Positions 34,223 through 43,665 of a stretch of 64,000 nucleotides of DNA are shown piece after piece. The first letter of the stretch is position 1. Each line of letters begins with the position of its first letter. A program made the translations under genes and the position numbers. The notes under the pieces are model-generated. The model was given only the letters and a program-made list of their open reading frames with translations, had not been told where the DNA came from and ran no database searches. Origin of the DNA: Labilithrix sp. (GTDB lineage Bacteria; Myxococcota_A; Polyangia; Polyangiales; Polyangiaceae); assembly GCA_019637155.1 (NCBI GenBank), contig JAHBWE010000002.1, forward strand, positions 496,001 through 560,000, written 5' to 3'.

Positions 34223-35134
34223 GCTCGCCCGACAGACCGCGATCATCGCGGCGCCGCGCTTCGTTGCGGTGCCCAAGGCGGTGGCGGCCATGCTCGCGGG
34301 GGCTATCGCGGCGCCGAGGGCGAAGCTGAGGGCCTTCTGCGCCGGGCCGCCGTGGGTGCGCTTGCCGGTGAGCGATTGGAACAGGACGTTCGGCGCGGGC
34401 AGGACCGCGTTCAGGGCGCTCTGCATCCAGCCGAAGACGTCGTTCTCGATCTCCTGGTGATGCCAGCGCACGACCTCGAAGCCGCGGCGCTCGAGGAGGC
34501 CGGTGAGCGCCGCGCGCGTGAAGTGATAGAGGTGGCGCGGGACGTCGAGGTGGAACCAGCGCGCGCCGAAGAGGGAGGCCTGGAGGCCCGCCGCGTCGGG
34601 GACCGCGCACACGAAGACGCCGCCGCGCGCGAGGTTCGCGCGCACCGTCGCGAGCGTCGCGCTCGGATCCGGGAAGTGCTCGAGCGTGTGCCACATCGTG
34701 ATCGTGTCGAAGGGGCCGTGGCGCTCGGCGGCCTCCTCCGCCGTCGCGTACGCGTCGAGGCCGCTCGCGCGCGCGTTCGCGAGGGCGGCGCCGATGTCGA
34801 CGCCGGCGCTGCGCCAGCCCGCGGCGCCGGCCGCGAGCGCGAAGTTGCCGTCGCCGCAGCCGAGGTCGAGGAGGCGCCCGCCGCCGTGCGGCGCGCCCAC
34901 GATGCGCATCCGCCGCGCGAGGCAGACCTTGTCCGTGAAGCCGTGGCGCTTCCCGTAGTAGTCGGGGCCGTAGTACGCGCCGAGGTCGGGCGGGATCGGG
35001 TGCGTGTGGCCGAGGCCGCACGCGCGGCAGCGCAGGACGTCGAACGCGTCGAGCGATTGCGGGTCTTTCACCTGCGTGAGCGCCGGGGCGAGCTCTCCCT
35101 CGCACGCGTTGCATCTGCGTTCCATCGCGTCCAT
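34193..35134 (-). CDS. Class I SAM-dependent methyltransferase with N-terminal zinc ribbon
   Basis: 313 residues. N-terminal CNAC...CRAC zinc knuckle. Methyltransferase core with RLLDLGCGDGNFALAAG (SAM motif I), GVDIGAALANARASG, MWHTLEHFPDP (motif II) and FVCAVPDAAGL; then DVPRHLYHFT. This layout is typical of Methyltransf_12/23-type enzymes acting in cell-envelope glycan or lipid loci. The C-terminus has two weak hydrophobic stretches. Divergent from maiA (39 bp). Start ATG 35134 or 35125. Confidence 0.82.
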   Translation of the reverse strand: MDAMERRCNACEGELAPALTQVKDPQSLDAFDVLRCRACGLGHTHPIPPDLGAYYGPDYYGKRHGFTDKVCLARRMRIVGAPHGGGRLLDLGCGDGNFALAAGAAGWRSAGVDIGAALANARASGLDAYATAEEAAERHGPFDTITMWHTLEHFPDPSATLATVRANLARGGVFVCAVPDAAGLQASLFGARWFHLDVPRHLYHFTRAALTGLLERRGFEVVRWHHQEIENDVFGWMQSALNAVLPAPNVLFQSLTGKRTHGGPAQKALSFALGAAIAPASMAATALGTATKRGAAMIAVCRASSEAEERHPP

Positions 35135-35173
35135 ACCGGCGCCCGCTTCTAGCGTAAGATGCGGCCGCGCCCA

Positions 35174-35821
35174 ATGATCACGCTCTACACGTACTGGCGG
35201 TCGTCCGCGTCGCATCGCGTCCGCATCGCGCTCGGCTACAAGGGACTCGCCTACGAGCCCGTGTTCGTGAACCTGCTCCAGGGCGAGCAGCGGCGCGAGG
35301 AGTACAAGAAGACGAACCCGATGGGGCACCTCCCGTGCCTCGTCATCGACGGCGTGAAGTACGTCGAGTCGACCGCGATCCTCGAGCTCCTCGAGGAGCT
35401 CCACCCCACGCCGCCGCTCTATCCGAAGGAGCCGGGGGACCGCGCGCGCGTGCGGGCGCTGATGCAGCTCGTGAACTCCGGCATCCAGCCGCTCCAGAAC
35501 CTCGTCGTGCTCGACCGCATCGGCGACGACAAGGACAAGCGCCTCGATTGGCTCCGCCACTGGATCACGCGCGGCCTCGCGGCGTGGGAACAGCTCGCCG
35601 CGAGCTACCGGAGCGAGGGCTTCGTGAAGGAGGGCGCGTTCGCGTACGGCGCAGAGCTCACCGCCGCCGACGCCCTCCTCATCCCGCAGCTCTACGCCGC
35701 GCGGCGCTTCGGCGTCGAGCTCGACGCCTACCCCACGATCCTCCGCGTCGACGAGGCGACGAAGGACCTTCCCTTCGTGAAGGCCGCCTACCCGGATGCG
35801 CAGCCGGACGCGAATCCGTAA
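35174..35821 (+). CDS. maiA: Maleylacetoacetate isomerase (zeta-class GST)
   Basis: 215 residues. Zeta signature YWRSSASHRVRIAL (8-21), with the SSxSxRVR active-site motif, then NPMGHLPCLVIDG and ESTAILELLEE, and LQNLVV in the helical domain. Reaction: maleylacetoacetate to fumarylacetoacetate in tyrosine breakdown, glutathione dependent. No hmgA or fahA neighbours are present in the window. The start at ATG 35174 matches family length; an in-frame ATG at 35159 would add five residues. Its last 26 bp overlap the next gene. Confidence 0.87.
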   Translation: MITLYTYWRSSASHRVRIALGYKGLAYEPVFVNLLQGEQRREEYKKTNPMGHLPCLVIDGVKYVESTAILELLEELHPTPPLYPKEPGDRARVRALMQLVNSGIQPLQNLVVLDRIGDDKDKRLDWLRHWITRGLAAWEQLAASYRSEGFVKEGAFAYGAELTAADALLIPQLYAARRFGVELDAYPTILRVDEATKDLPFVKAAYPDAQPDANP

Positions 35822-37406
35822 GAGCCTGCTCGTCCTCGCGCTCGCCGCCCTCGGCTCGAGCCGCGAGGCCGCCGCAGCGCCGCTGAAGACGTGGGGCGCC
35901 GATCCGCCCGCGCCCCCCGAAAACGGCGAGACCCCGGCCGACGTCGCGCCTCCTCCTCCTCCTCCTCCTCCGCCGACGCCCGATCGCGCCGACGACCTCG
36001 CGCCGCCGATCGCGCGCGCCGATCGACCGGTCGGGCCCGGCGGCCTCCGCTACGTCCTCGAGGGCGTCGAGGTCCGCGGCAACACGACGACGCTCGCGCG
36101 CGTCATCCTCCGCTACGTCCCGTTCCAGCGCGGCGCGGTGCTCGACGTCGACGACAAGGAGCTCGTCCTCACCCGCTTCCGCCTCCTCGGCACCGGCTTC
36201 TTCCGCGACGTGCAGCTCTCGCTCCGGCGCGGGACGAAGCGCGGGTACGTCGTGCTCGTCGTCGACGTCGTCGAGCGCAACACGATCCTCGTCAACGACC
36301 TGTGGCTCGGCCTCTCCGCCGACGCGGAGCCCGACGGCCGCGCGCGCCCGCTCACCGCGTTCGGCGGCATCGACGTCTCGGAGCAGAACCTCGCCGGCAC
36401 CGGCGTCGCGCTCGGCGGCGCGATCGCGATGGCGGAGCGGCAGCTCGCGCTCCGCACCCGCGTGAGCGATCCGTCGTTCTTGCGCTCGTCGTGGCTCGCG
36501 GAGGCGCAGCTCCTCTTCAACAACGCGAAGGACTTCTTCGGCAACCGCGACGTCCTCGTCGACGTCCCCTCGGGGACGACGCCGCAGGACTACGCGCTCG
36601 CCAGCTACCGCCGCTTCGGCGGCCTCGTCGGGTTCGGGCACGAGCTCGGCCGCGCGACGCGCGGCTTCCTCGACTATCGGCTCGAGAAGATCGACGCGCA
36701 GCTCCCCGCCGCCGCGAGCCACAAGCGCGGCCGCGACATCGAGCCGATCGATTTCGACCTCGCGCGCGGCTCCACGATCCTCTCCACCATCGGCGCGACG
36801 ATCGTGCACGACACGCGCGACGAGCCGTTCCTCCCCACGCGCGGGTGGCACGTGCTCGGTCACGTCGAGACGTCGCTCACGCCGCTCGGCAGCGATTACC
36901 CGTACACCAAGCTCGTCCTTCGCGCGTCGCGTTGGATTCCTCTCCCCTGGGAGCACGTCATACGGATCGAAGGGATCTTCGGATCGGTGTTCGGCGACGC
37001 TCCGCTGTTCGAGAAGTTCTACGTCGGCGACTACACCGATCTGCGGCCCCACCGCGCGCTCGACCTCGCCTTCGATCGCCGCGCGGCCCCGAACTTCTTC
37101 GGCACCACCATCGCCGAGGTCCGCTACGGCGACTACGCGGCGCGCCTCACCGGCGAGTACCGCGTCCCGATCTACCGCGGCCGCAAGACGATCTACGGGG
37201 TCGACGTCTTCGGCGGCGCGGGCTTCTACGCCGTCGCGAACAAGCGCGACCTCATCGATCACGCGCGCGGCTACAGCGGGATCCAGACGATCCCGTTCGA
37301 CTTCACGTTCAACCTCGGCCTTCGCGCCGACACCGCCATCGGCGGCCTCGCGCTCGGCATCGCGAACTACCTCGGCTTCATCCCCATCCGATCGGGGACA
37401 CAATGA
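35796..37406 (+). CDS. Omp85/BamA-family outer membrane protein
   Basis: 536 residues. Signal peptide (about 1-28), a Pro-rich linker encoded by a run of CCT codons (about 50-60), one POTRA-like domain (about 84-165: VEVRGNTTTLARVILRYVPF, FRLLGTGFFRDVQL, VVDVVERN), then a beta-barrel. The barrel includes HDTRDEPFLPTRGWHVLG, the loop-6-type region with YVGDYTDLRPHRA, and a final strand ending near LGFIPIRS. With one POTRA it resembles small TamA/BamA-like porins more than BamA itself. It should insert in the outer membrane to secrete or assemble other proteins. The stop overlaps the next ATG, suggesting a joint role. Confidence 0.8.
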   Translation: MRSRTRIRKSLLVLALAALGSSREAAAAPLKTWGADPPAPPENGETPADVAPPPPPPPPPTPDRADDLAPPIARADRPVGPGGLRYVLEGVEVRGNTTTLARVILRYVPFQRGAVLDVDDKELVLTRFRLLGTGFFRDVQLSLRRGTKRGYVVLVVDVVERNTILVNDLWLGLSADAEPDGRARPLTAFGGIDVSEQNLAGTGVALGGAIAMAERQLALRTRVSDPSFLRSSWLAEAQLLFNNAKDFFGNRDVLVDVPSGTTPQDYALASYRRFGGLVGFGHELGRATRGFLDYRLEKIDAQLPAAASHKRGRDIEPIDFDLARGSTILSTIGATIVHDTRDEPFLPTRGWHVLGHVETSLTPLGSDYPYTKLVLRASRWIPLPWEHVIRIEGIFGSVFGDAPLFEKFYVGDYTDLRPHRALDLAFDRRAAPNFFGTTIAEVRYGDYAARLTGEYRVPIYRGRKTIYGVDVFGGAGFYAVANKRDLIDHARGYSGIQTIPFDFTFNLGLRADTAIGGLALGIANYLGFIPIRSGTQ

Positions 37407-38071
37407 AGCTCGCGCGCCGCGTCTTCGCCGCCGTGATGCTCTTCGCGCTCTCCGCGCGCGCGGACGACGATCCGCCGAAGCAGGAGGCGCTCCCGCAGCG
37501 GCAGGCGAACTTCGTCTGGGACAAGAACGAGAAGACGAAGCAGGTCCTGCTCAAGGCGAGCTTCTCGTACCGCGACGTGATCGACAAAGGCCTCGCCGCC
37601 AAGCTCGCGAGCGGCCTCCCGACCGTCATCGCGATGCGCGCCTACGTCCTCCGCGAAGGCGACGCGAACCCGATCGCCCTCGCGGGCCGCACCTGCCGCG
37701 TCTCGTACGACCTCTGGGAAGAGGTCTATCGGCTCAAGGTCGCGACCGCCGGCGGCGAGCGCGACCTCGCCGCGGTCAACCTGGAGGGCGTCCTCCGGCA
37801 ATGTGCCGAAGCCCGCGACCTCCCCGTCGCCGACAAGACCCTCCTCACCGTGAACAAGCCGCACTTCCTCGGCGTCATCGTCGAGGTCAATCCGATCAGC
37901 CCGCAGATGCTCGCGCAGATGCGGCAGTGGGTTTCGAGGCCCGCCGGCTCCACCGGAATCGGCCCTGGTGACGCGCTCTTCGGCTCGTTCGTCGGCCTCT
38001 TCGTCCGGCAGATCGGCACCGCCGACAAGACGCTGCGGTTCCGGACGCAGAGCGTCACGCCGGCGCCGTGA
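37403..38071 (+). CDS. Hypothetical periplasmic protein
   Basis: 222 residues. Signal peptide MKLARRVFAAVMLFALSARA, then a beta-rich soluble protein (QVLLKASFSYRDVIDKGL, LPTVIAMRAYVLREG, FLGVIVEVNPISP). The alternation resembles DUF4390-type proteins, but I cannot confirm that. ATG overlaps the stop of the Omp85 gene (ATGA), so the two are translated together and this may be its periplasmic partner. Confidence 0.6.
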   Translation: MKLARRVFAAVMLFALSARADDDPPKQEALPQRQANFVWDKNEKTKQVLLKASFSYRDVIDKGLAAKLASGLPTVIAMRAYVLREGDANPIALAGRTCRVSYDLWEEVYRLKVATAGGERDLAAVNLEGVLRQCAEARDLPVADKTLLTVNKPHFLGVIVEVNPISPQMLAQMRQWVSRPAGSTGIGPGDALFGSFVGLFVRQIGTADKTLRFRTQSVTPAP

Positions 38072-38116
38072 GATTTTTCACGTCACTCTTTGCCCTCGTC
38101 GGCCGACGAGCAGCAC

Positions 38117-38647
38117 ATGGTTCGCCGTGTCCTCGCTCTCTGCGCCGTCCTCTCCCTCCTCGTCACGTCGCACGCCGCCGGCGCCCCGGCGCCGAAGAAG
38201 GTCACCCGGGTCCTGATCCAGAAGAAGGCCCACACGATGAAGCTCCTCGCCGCCGACGGCACGGAGGTGCAGAGCTACACGGTCGCGATCGGACCGGGCG
38301 GGTTGGGGCCGAAGCGGCAGGAGGGCGACATGACGACGCCGGTCGGCCGCTACCACGTCACGACGCGGCAGCCGTCGAAGTACAAGATCTTCCTCGGCAT
38401 CGACTACCCCACCGCGGCGGACTGGAAGCGGTTCAACGCGCTGAAGGCGAGCGGCGAGCTCCCGAAGGAGGCGACGATCGGCGGCGCCATCGGCATCCAC
38501 GGCCCGCCCGTCTCGGTCCCCGACGTCCTCAAGCCCGCGGTGAAGCTCCGCGACTGGACCGCCGGCTGCATCGCCGTGAACGACGACGAGATCACGGAGG
38601 TCGCGAGCCTCGTGAAGGACGGCACCGTCGTCGACATCGAAGATTGA
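38117..38647 (+). CDS. L,D-transpeptidase (YkuD domain), secreted
   Basis: 176 residues. Signal peptide (MVRRVLALCAVLSLLVTSHA). The YkuD domain follows with KVTRVLIQKKAHTMKLL, MTTPVGRYHV, IGIHGPP and the catalytic RDWTAGCIAV (Cys near residue 151). The family signature is H-G-x-n-S-x-G-C; here Thr-Ala-Gly-Cys takes the last part. Predicted to form 3-3 cross-links in peptidoglycan or to attach proteins to it. Start at ATG 38117 fits the signal; the upstream ATG at 38090 would spoil it. Confidence 0.85.
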   Translation: MVRRVLALCAVLSLLVTSHAAGAPAPKKVTRVLIQKKAHTMKLLAADGTEVQSYTVAIGPGGLGPKRQEGDMTTPVGRYHVTTRQPSKYKIFLGIDYPTAADWKRFNALKASGELPKEATIGGAIGIHGPPVSVPDVLKPAVKLRDWTAGCIAVNDDEITEVASLVKDGTVVDIED

Positions 38648-38668
38648 CGGACGTGATAGGAAGGGGCG

Positions 38669-39243
38669 ATGGTGCGTCGCTCCTGGTTCCTTGCCGTCTT
38701 GGGCGTGAGCGTGCTGGTCGTCGCGGCGTGCATCGAGGACAAGGACGCGCCGAGCGCGCCGGCGACGTCGATTGCGGTGCGCAGACGACGCAGCCCGGGG
38801 CGTGCTCGATCTCGCTCGAAGACTGGTGCTTTCAGAGCGACGAGCCCGGGGTCGCGCCGAAGTGTTATCCCGCCGGCAACGCGCACCCGACCTGCGCGCA
38901 GAAGGGGCTCATGGCGTGTTTGCCGGGCGGCAAGCGCTGCGATCCCGGGCGTCCGTGCTGCTACACCGGCATCGTTCGCACGACCGGATCGGCGTGCGCG
39001 CGCAGGCTCGAGCCCGCGTCGACGTACTGCGATTACGCGGAGACGGATCCGAGCTACGTCGAGGTCCAGGAGCGGCTCGGCGGCAGGCCTTGCATCGATC
39101 CGACCGTCGCGGGACCGAAGAAGGGGATCCTCTGCGAGAACGACGCCGAGTGCGCGAAGTACGACGCGGGCCGGTGCCTCAGCGCCGAGATGCCCGCGCC
39201 CGCCGGCGTCGTCTTCGGCATCTGCGAAGACTACGATCCCTGA
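38669..39243 (+). pseudogene. Cys-rich lipoprotein gene with a frameshift
   Basis: ATG 38669 gives a good lipoprotein signal (FLAVLGVSVLVVAACIED), then the frame leaves coding character. A neighbouring frame continues with a Cys-rich secreted sequence (DCGAQTTQPGACSISLEDWC, CCYTGIVRTTG, CDYAETDPSY, ECAKYDAGRCL) to the stop at 39243. The switch lies at about 38740-38766, in a GCG-rich tract. Repaired, it would be about 190 residues with some 15 Cys, probably disulphide-rich. It is either a real pseudogene or an indel in the assembly. The 3' end overlaps the convergent helicase gene by 13 bp. Confidence 0.65.
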
Positions 39244-41537
39244 GCGAGCCCCAGCCCCGCGAGCACCTTGCGCGTGTCGCCGCGCGAGGCGCCGATCCAC
39301 GTCGCGGCCTCCGCCTCCTCGAGCGCTTCGGCGGCGACGAGGCGCGCCACGACGTCGGCGCGGATCGCGCGTGGGCCGACGACGGGGAAGCCGATCGCGA
39401 CGTACGCCGCGCGCTCGAAGCCGCGGCTCGGCGCGAACGAGACCGCGCCGCCGCTCGGTGGGACGAGCCCCTTGCCCGCCCCGAACCACGCCGCCGCGAG
39501 GGCGACGCGCGCCGCGACCGCGGCCGGCGCGAGGCCGCTCGCGACGTAGACGACGCCGCGCGCGAAGACGACGCCGGCGGCCTCGAGCGAGGCGCGGCTC
39601 TCCGCGTCGAGCATCGCGAGGACGTCGGCGACGTCGGGCTCGAGCGCGGTGCCGAGGCCCTGTTCGAGGCGATGCACGAAGCCGCGGAGCGGCGCCGGCG
39701 CGGACTTCGTCGCGAGATCGCCGACGCCGCCGAGGAGCTCGGCGACGAGGTCGCGCGTGAACGCGAGGAGGCGCCGCTGGAGCCGGCTCTTCGCCCCCGC
39801 CCCGAGGTCCTCCGTCGCGAGCCGCACCGCAGGCACCGCGATCGAGCTGCCGCGCGCGACGCGGCCGACCGCGCGGTTGGTTGCAGAGTGCATGATCTGG
39901 CCGTCCGCCTGGAGCGCGAGGTTCGCGTGCGCGGCGGCGATGACGTCCTCGACCCACGCCGGCGAGCCGGGGAGGGAAGGGCGGTCGGAGGCGCCGGCCG
40001 CGACCGAGGAGCGGAGCGCGGCGAGCTTCGCGAACGGATGCGACGGATCGGGCGCCGGCGTGAGGTAGACGTCGTCGACGCTCGATCGTGACGACGCACG
40101 CTGCGGCGATCGCGGCGGCGCGTGCTTCTTCTTCGCGTCGACGAAGCGCGCGACGAGGCGCTCGTGGAGCGCGTCGCTGAGGCGGTCCTCGAGCTGGCGC
40201 GTGCGCGCCTCCCACGCCTCCGCCGCGTCGAGCCACGTCGCGCGGTTCGCGACGTAGGTCCACACGCGCACGCTCGCGATGCGCGCGACGAGCTCCTCGA
40301 CGTCGCCGGCGGGGCGCTCGAGCTCCCGCACCTGCCGCTCGATCCACTCGTCGCGGAGGCGGCCGCGATCGGCGAGCTCGACGAAGAGCGACTCGAGGAA
40401 GTCGGCGTGGACCTCGAGCATCAGCTTCCGGAAGTCCGGCACCGTGCAGACGTCCCACAAGAGGCGGACGCCGTCGCCGCGGGCGCGCGCCCGGACCGCG
40501 TCGCGATCGGCGAGCAGCGCGAGGAGCCGCGCGTCCTCCGCGGCCGACGCGTGGCGCAGGATCGGACGCGCGGGCGGCTCGGCGAGCGACGCGCGGAGCG
40601 CCGCCACCGACGAGAAATCGAGGTCGTCGGAGCGCCACTGCACGCGGCGCACCGGCGCGAAGCCGTGCGTCTCGATCGCGTGCGTGACGCCGTCCGGCAG
40701 GCCGAGCGGCGTCACGGTGCCGAACGTGCCGTCGTGGATCCAGCGCCCCGCGCGCCCCGCGATCTGGCCGAGCTCGGCCTCGTCGAGGTCGCGCACGTCC
40801 TTGCCGTCGAACTTGCGCGTCGCCGCGAAGGCGACGTGCTCGACGCCGAGGTTGAGGCCCATCCCGATCGCGTCGGTCGCGACGAGGCAGTCGACCTCGC
40901 CCGCCTGGAACATCGCGACCTGCGCGTTGCGCGTGCGCGGGGAGAGCGCGCCGAGGACGATCGCCGCGCCGCCGCGCCGCTTCCGCAGGCGATCGGCGAG
41001 CTCGTAGACGTGCGGCGTCGAGAAGGCGACGACCGCGCTCCGCGGCGGGAGGCGCGCGAGCGGCGTCGCGCCGGCGAAGCGGAGCGACGACAGCCGCGGA
41101 TGCTCGACCTGCTTCGCCGCCGGCGTGAGCTCGCGGAGCACGCCGCGCATCGTCGCCGCGCCGAGGAACCACGTCTCCTGCGTCCCGCGCGCGGAGAGGA
41201 GGCGAGACGTGAACACGTGCCCGCGCTGCGCGTGCGCGGCGAGCTGCACCTCGTCGACGGCGAGGAAGTCGACGTCGCGATGGACCGGCATCGCCTCCGT
41301 CGTCGCGATCCAGTACGAGGGACGGCGCGGCACGCGCTGCTCCTCCCCCGTGACGAGCGCGACCCTCGACTCGCCGACGCGCGCGGTGACCTTGTCGTAG
41401 ACCTCGCGCGCGAGGAGCCGCAGCGGCAGGCCGATCATGCCGGTGGGGTGCTCGAGCATGCGCTCGATCGCGTGGTGCGTCTTGCCGGTGTTGGTCGGAC
41501 CGAGCAACGCCGTGATGCCGGCGGTCATCGTCGGCAC
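39231..41537 (-). CDS. Suv3-like DExH-box RNA helicase
   Basis: 768 residues. Walker A GPTNTGKT (13-20), then PLRLLAREVYDKV, LVTGEEQRV, motif II DEVQ (95-98), TPHVYELADRLRKRRGG, TDAIGMGLNLGVEHVAF (motif V) and QIAGRAGRW (258-266, motif VI). The GPTNTGKTH start and DEVQ box mark the Suv3/MgpS group (mitochondrial RNA-degradosome helicase and its bacterial relatives) rather than DEAD-box or RecQ proteins. The long C-terminal part (about 400-768) is helical and Ala/Arg rich. Start at ATG 41537 or 41528. It is divergent from uvrC, with about 22 bp between. Confidence 0.82.
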   Translation of the reverse strand: MPTMTAGITALLGPTNTGKTHHAIERMLEHPTGMIGLPLRLLAREVYDKVTARVGESRVALVTGEEQRVPRRPSYWIATTEAMPVHRDVDFLAVDEVQLAAHAQRGHVFTSRLLSARGTQETWFLGAATMRGVLRELTPAAKQVEHPRLSSLRFAGATPLARLPPRSAVVAFSTPHVYELADRLRKRRGGAAIVLGALSPRTRNAQVAMFQAGEVDCLVATDAIGMGLNLGVEHVAFAATRKFDGKDVRDLDEAELGQIAGRAGRWIHDGTFGTVTPLGLPDGVTHAIETHGFAPVRRVQWRSDDLDFSSVAALRASLAEPPARPILRHASAAEDARLLALLADRDAVRARARGDGVRLLWDVCTVPDFRKLMLEVHADFLESLFVELADRGRLRDEWIERQVRELERPAGDVEELVARIASVRVWTYVANRATWLDAAEAWEARTRQLEDRLSDALHERLVARFVDAKKKHAPPRSPQRASSRSSVDDVYLTPAPDPSHPFAKLAALRSSVAAGASDRPSLPGSPAWVEDVIAAAHANLALQADGQIMHSATNRAVGRVARGSSIAVPAVRLATEDLGAGAKSRLQRRLLAFTRDLVAELLGGVGDLATKSAPAPLRGFVHRLEQGLGTALEPDVADVLAMLDAESRASLEAAGVVFARGVVYVASGLAPAAVAARVALAAAWFGAGKGLVPPSGGAVSFAPSRGFERAAYVAIGFPVVGPRAIRADVVARLVAAEALEEAEAATWIGASRGDTRKVLAGLGLAQGS

Positions 41538-41559
41538 CGACTATAGTCGCGAGAGGAAC

Positions 41560-43632
41560 GTGCTGCCCGACGTCGTGACCGAAAAGCTGGACGCCCTGCC
41601 GGTGCAGTCGGGCGTCTACCTCTTCAAGGACAAGAAGGGCGCCGTCGTCTACGTCGGGAAGGCGAAGTCGCTGCGGAGCCGCGTCCGCAGCTACTTCCAG
41701 GACGGGAACACCGACAACCGGTACTTCATCCCGCTCTTGCAGCGCGCGGTCGGCGACCTCGAGACGATCGTGACCGGCTCCGAGAAGGAGGCCGCGATCC
41801 TCGAGAACAACCTCATCAAGGAGCACCGGCCGCGCTGGAACGTCAAGCTCCGCGACGACAAGGACTACATCTCGCTGAAGCTCGATCCGAAGGACGAGTG
41901 GGCGCGGCTCTGGGTCGTGCGGCGGCCGAGCTTCAGCCCGAAGGAGACCGCGCGTTACTTCGGGCCCTACCACTCCGCGACCGCGGCGCGGCGCACGCTC
42001 CACCTCGTCAACAAGCACTTCCAGCTCCGGACGTGCACCGACACCGAGATGCGCGCGCGGAAGCGCCCCTGCCTCCAGCACCAGATCAAGCGCTGCCCCG
42101 CGCCGTGCGTGCTCGAGGTCGATCGCTCTTGGTACGACGAGCAGGTCCGCGCGGTCGCGATGTTCCTCGACGGGCGGCACGACGAGCTGTCGCGCGAGCT
42201 CGATCAACGCATGACCGACGCCGCGCGCGCGATGCGCTTCGAGCTCGCCGCGGTCTATCGCGATCAGCTCGCCGCGATCGAGAAGGTGCGCGAGGAGCAG
42301 CGCGTCGTCAGCGTCGACGACGTCGATCGCGACGTGCTCGGCCTCCATCGCGAAGGGGACCTCGTCGAGCTCGCGCTCCTCCACATCCGCCACGGCCGCC
42401 TCGCTGACCTCTGCACCTTCTCGATCAAGAACGCGGAGGTGCCGAACGAGGAGGTCGTCGCCGCGTTCCTCGCGCAGCACTACGCCGCCTCCGAAGTCGC
42501 CGACGAGGGGAACCTCGGCTCGATCGACGCCGCCACGCGCGCGGCCCGCCGGTCGCGGCGGATGCCGGATCAGGCGGGCGCCGCGCCCGCGGCCGACATC
42601 GCGCTGCCGATCCCGGACGAGATCATCGTGCCGGTGCTCCCCGACGCCGCGACCGGCACCGCGGAGTGGCTCAGCGAGCGCGCGAAGCACAAGGTCGCGC
42701 TTCTCCAGCCGCAGCGCGGGCCGCGCGTCGATCTCCTCCGCCTCGCGAACGAGAACGCGGCCCACGCGTTCAACGAGAAGCGGCGCGCGTCGGACGACGT
42801 GCAGGAGCGGCTCACGCAGCTGAAGGAGCGCCTCCGCCTCCCGACGGTGCCGCGCCGCATCGAGTGTTGCGACATCTCGCATCTCGCGGGCAAGGACACC
42901 GTCGGCGCGGTCGTCGCGATGCTCGACGGCGAGCCGGACAAGAAGCGGTACCGCACCTTCACCGTGAAGGGGGGCGCGGGGGCGGAGGGAGCGTCGAAGG
43001 CGGTCGACGGCGCGCCGACGCCGGGCAGCGTCGAGGAGGACATCGACGGCATGCCGGTGCACGTCGCCGGCGACGACTACCGCGCGATGTACGAGGTCCT
43101 CGCGCGCCGCTTCCGCCGCGGCTTGAAGAAACAAGAGGAGGGGGAGGGCGCGGAGCAGGAGTGGGACCTGCCCGATCTCTTCGTCGTCGACGGCGGACGC
43201 GGGCAGCTCGCGGTCGCCCTCGCGGCGGCGCGCGACCTCGGGCTCCACGAGCTGCCGATCGTCGCGCTCGCGAAGGAGAAGGAGAGCGTGATGGGCGACA
43301 CGCTCGTCGATCGCGTCTACTTGCCCGGGCAGAAGAACCCGATCCCGCTGAAGAGCCACTCCGCGTCGATGTTCTTCCTCGCGCGCGCGCGCGACGAGGC
43401 GCACCGCTTCTCGAACCGCGCGCGCGAACGCCTCGGGAAGAAGAAGCGGATGCGCTCGGCGCTCGACGACGTCGCCGGCATCGGCCCGCGAACGAAGCAG
43501 GCGCTCCTCATGCACCTCGGCAGCCTCAAGGCGATCAAGGCCGCGACCGACGACGCGATCCTCGCCGTCCCCGGCGTGACGCGCCGCCATCTGAAAGCGC
43601 TCCGCGACGCGTTTCCGTTCGCACAAAATTGA
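41560..43632 (+). CDS. uvrC: Excinuclease ABC subunit C
   Basis: 690 residues. N-terminal GIY-YIG nuclease (SGVYLFKDKKGAVVYVGKAK, RSRVRSYFQ), LENNLIKEHRPRWNVKLRDD, the Cys cluster of the Fe-S site (CTDTEMRARKRPCLQ, KRCPAPC), a UVR domain (ARAMRFELAAVYRDQLAAIE), the RNase H-like endonuclease (ECCDISHLAGKDTVGAVV, DLFVVDGGRGQL) and a C-terminal (HhH)2 (DVAGIGPRTKQALL, VPGVTRRHLKALRDAF). It makes both incisions in nucleotide excision repair with UvrAB. About 25 unusual residues (AEGASKAVDGAPTPGSVEED) are inserted in the nuclease domain. Start GTG 41560, with GAGAGGA just upstream. Confidence 0.95.
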   Translation: MLPDVVTEKLDALPVQSGVYLFKDKKGAVVYVGKAKSLRSRVRSYFQDGNTDNRYFIPLLQRAVGDLETIVTGSEKEAAILENNLIKEHRPRWNVKLRDDKDYISLKLDPKDEWARLWVVRRPSFSPKETARYFGPYHSATAARRTLHLVNKHFQLRTCTDTEMRARKRPCLQHQIKRCPAPCVLEVDRSWYDEQVRAVAMFLDGRHDELSRELDQRMTDAARAMRFELAAVYRDQLAAIEKVREEQRVVSVDDVDRDVLGLHREGDLVELALLHIRHGRLADLCTFSIKNAEVPNEEVVAAFLAQHYAASEVADEGNLGSIDAATRAARRSRRMPDQAGAAPAADIALPIPDEIIVPVLPDAATGTAEWLSERAKHKVALLQPQRGPRVDLLRLANENAAHAFNEKRRASDDVQERLTQLKERLRLPTVPRRIECCDISHLAGKDTVGAVVAMLDGEPDKKRYRTFTVKGGAGAEGASKAVDGAPTPGSVEEDIDGMPVHVAGDDYRAMYEVLARRFRRGLKKQEEGEGAEQEWDLPDLFVVDGGRGQLAVALAAARDLGLHELPIVALAKEKESVMGDTLVDRVYLPGQKNPIPLKSHSASMFFLARARDEAHRFSNRARERLGKKKRMRSALDDVAGIGPRTKQALLMHLGSLKAIKAATDDAILAVPGVTRRHLKALRDAFPFAQN

Positions 43633-43665
43633 GCCGTCGCGAGCGCGCGCGGCGACGAACGTGCG

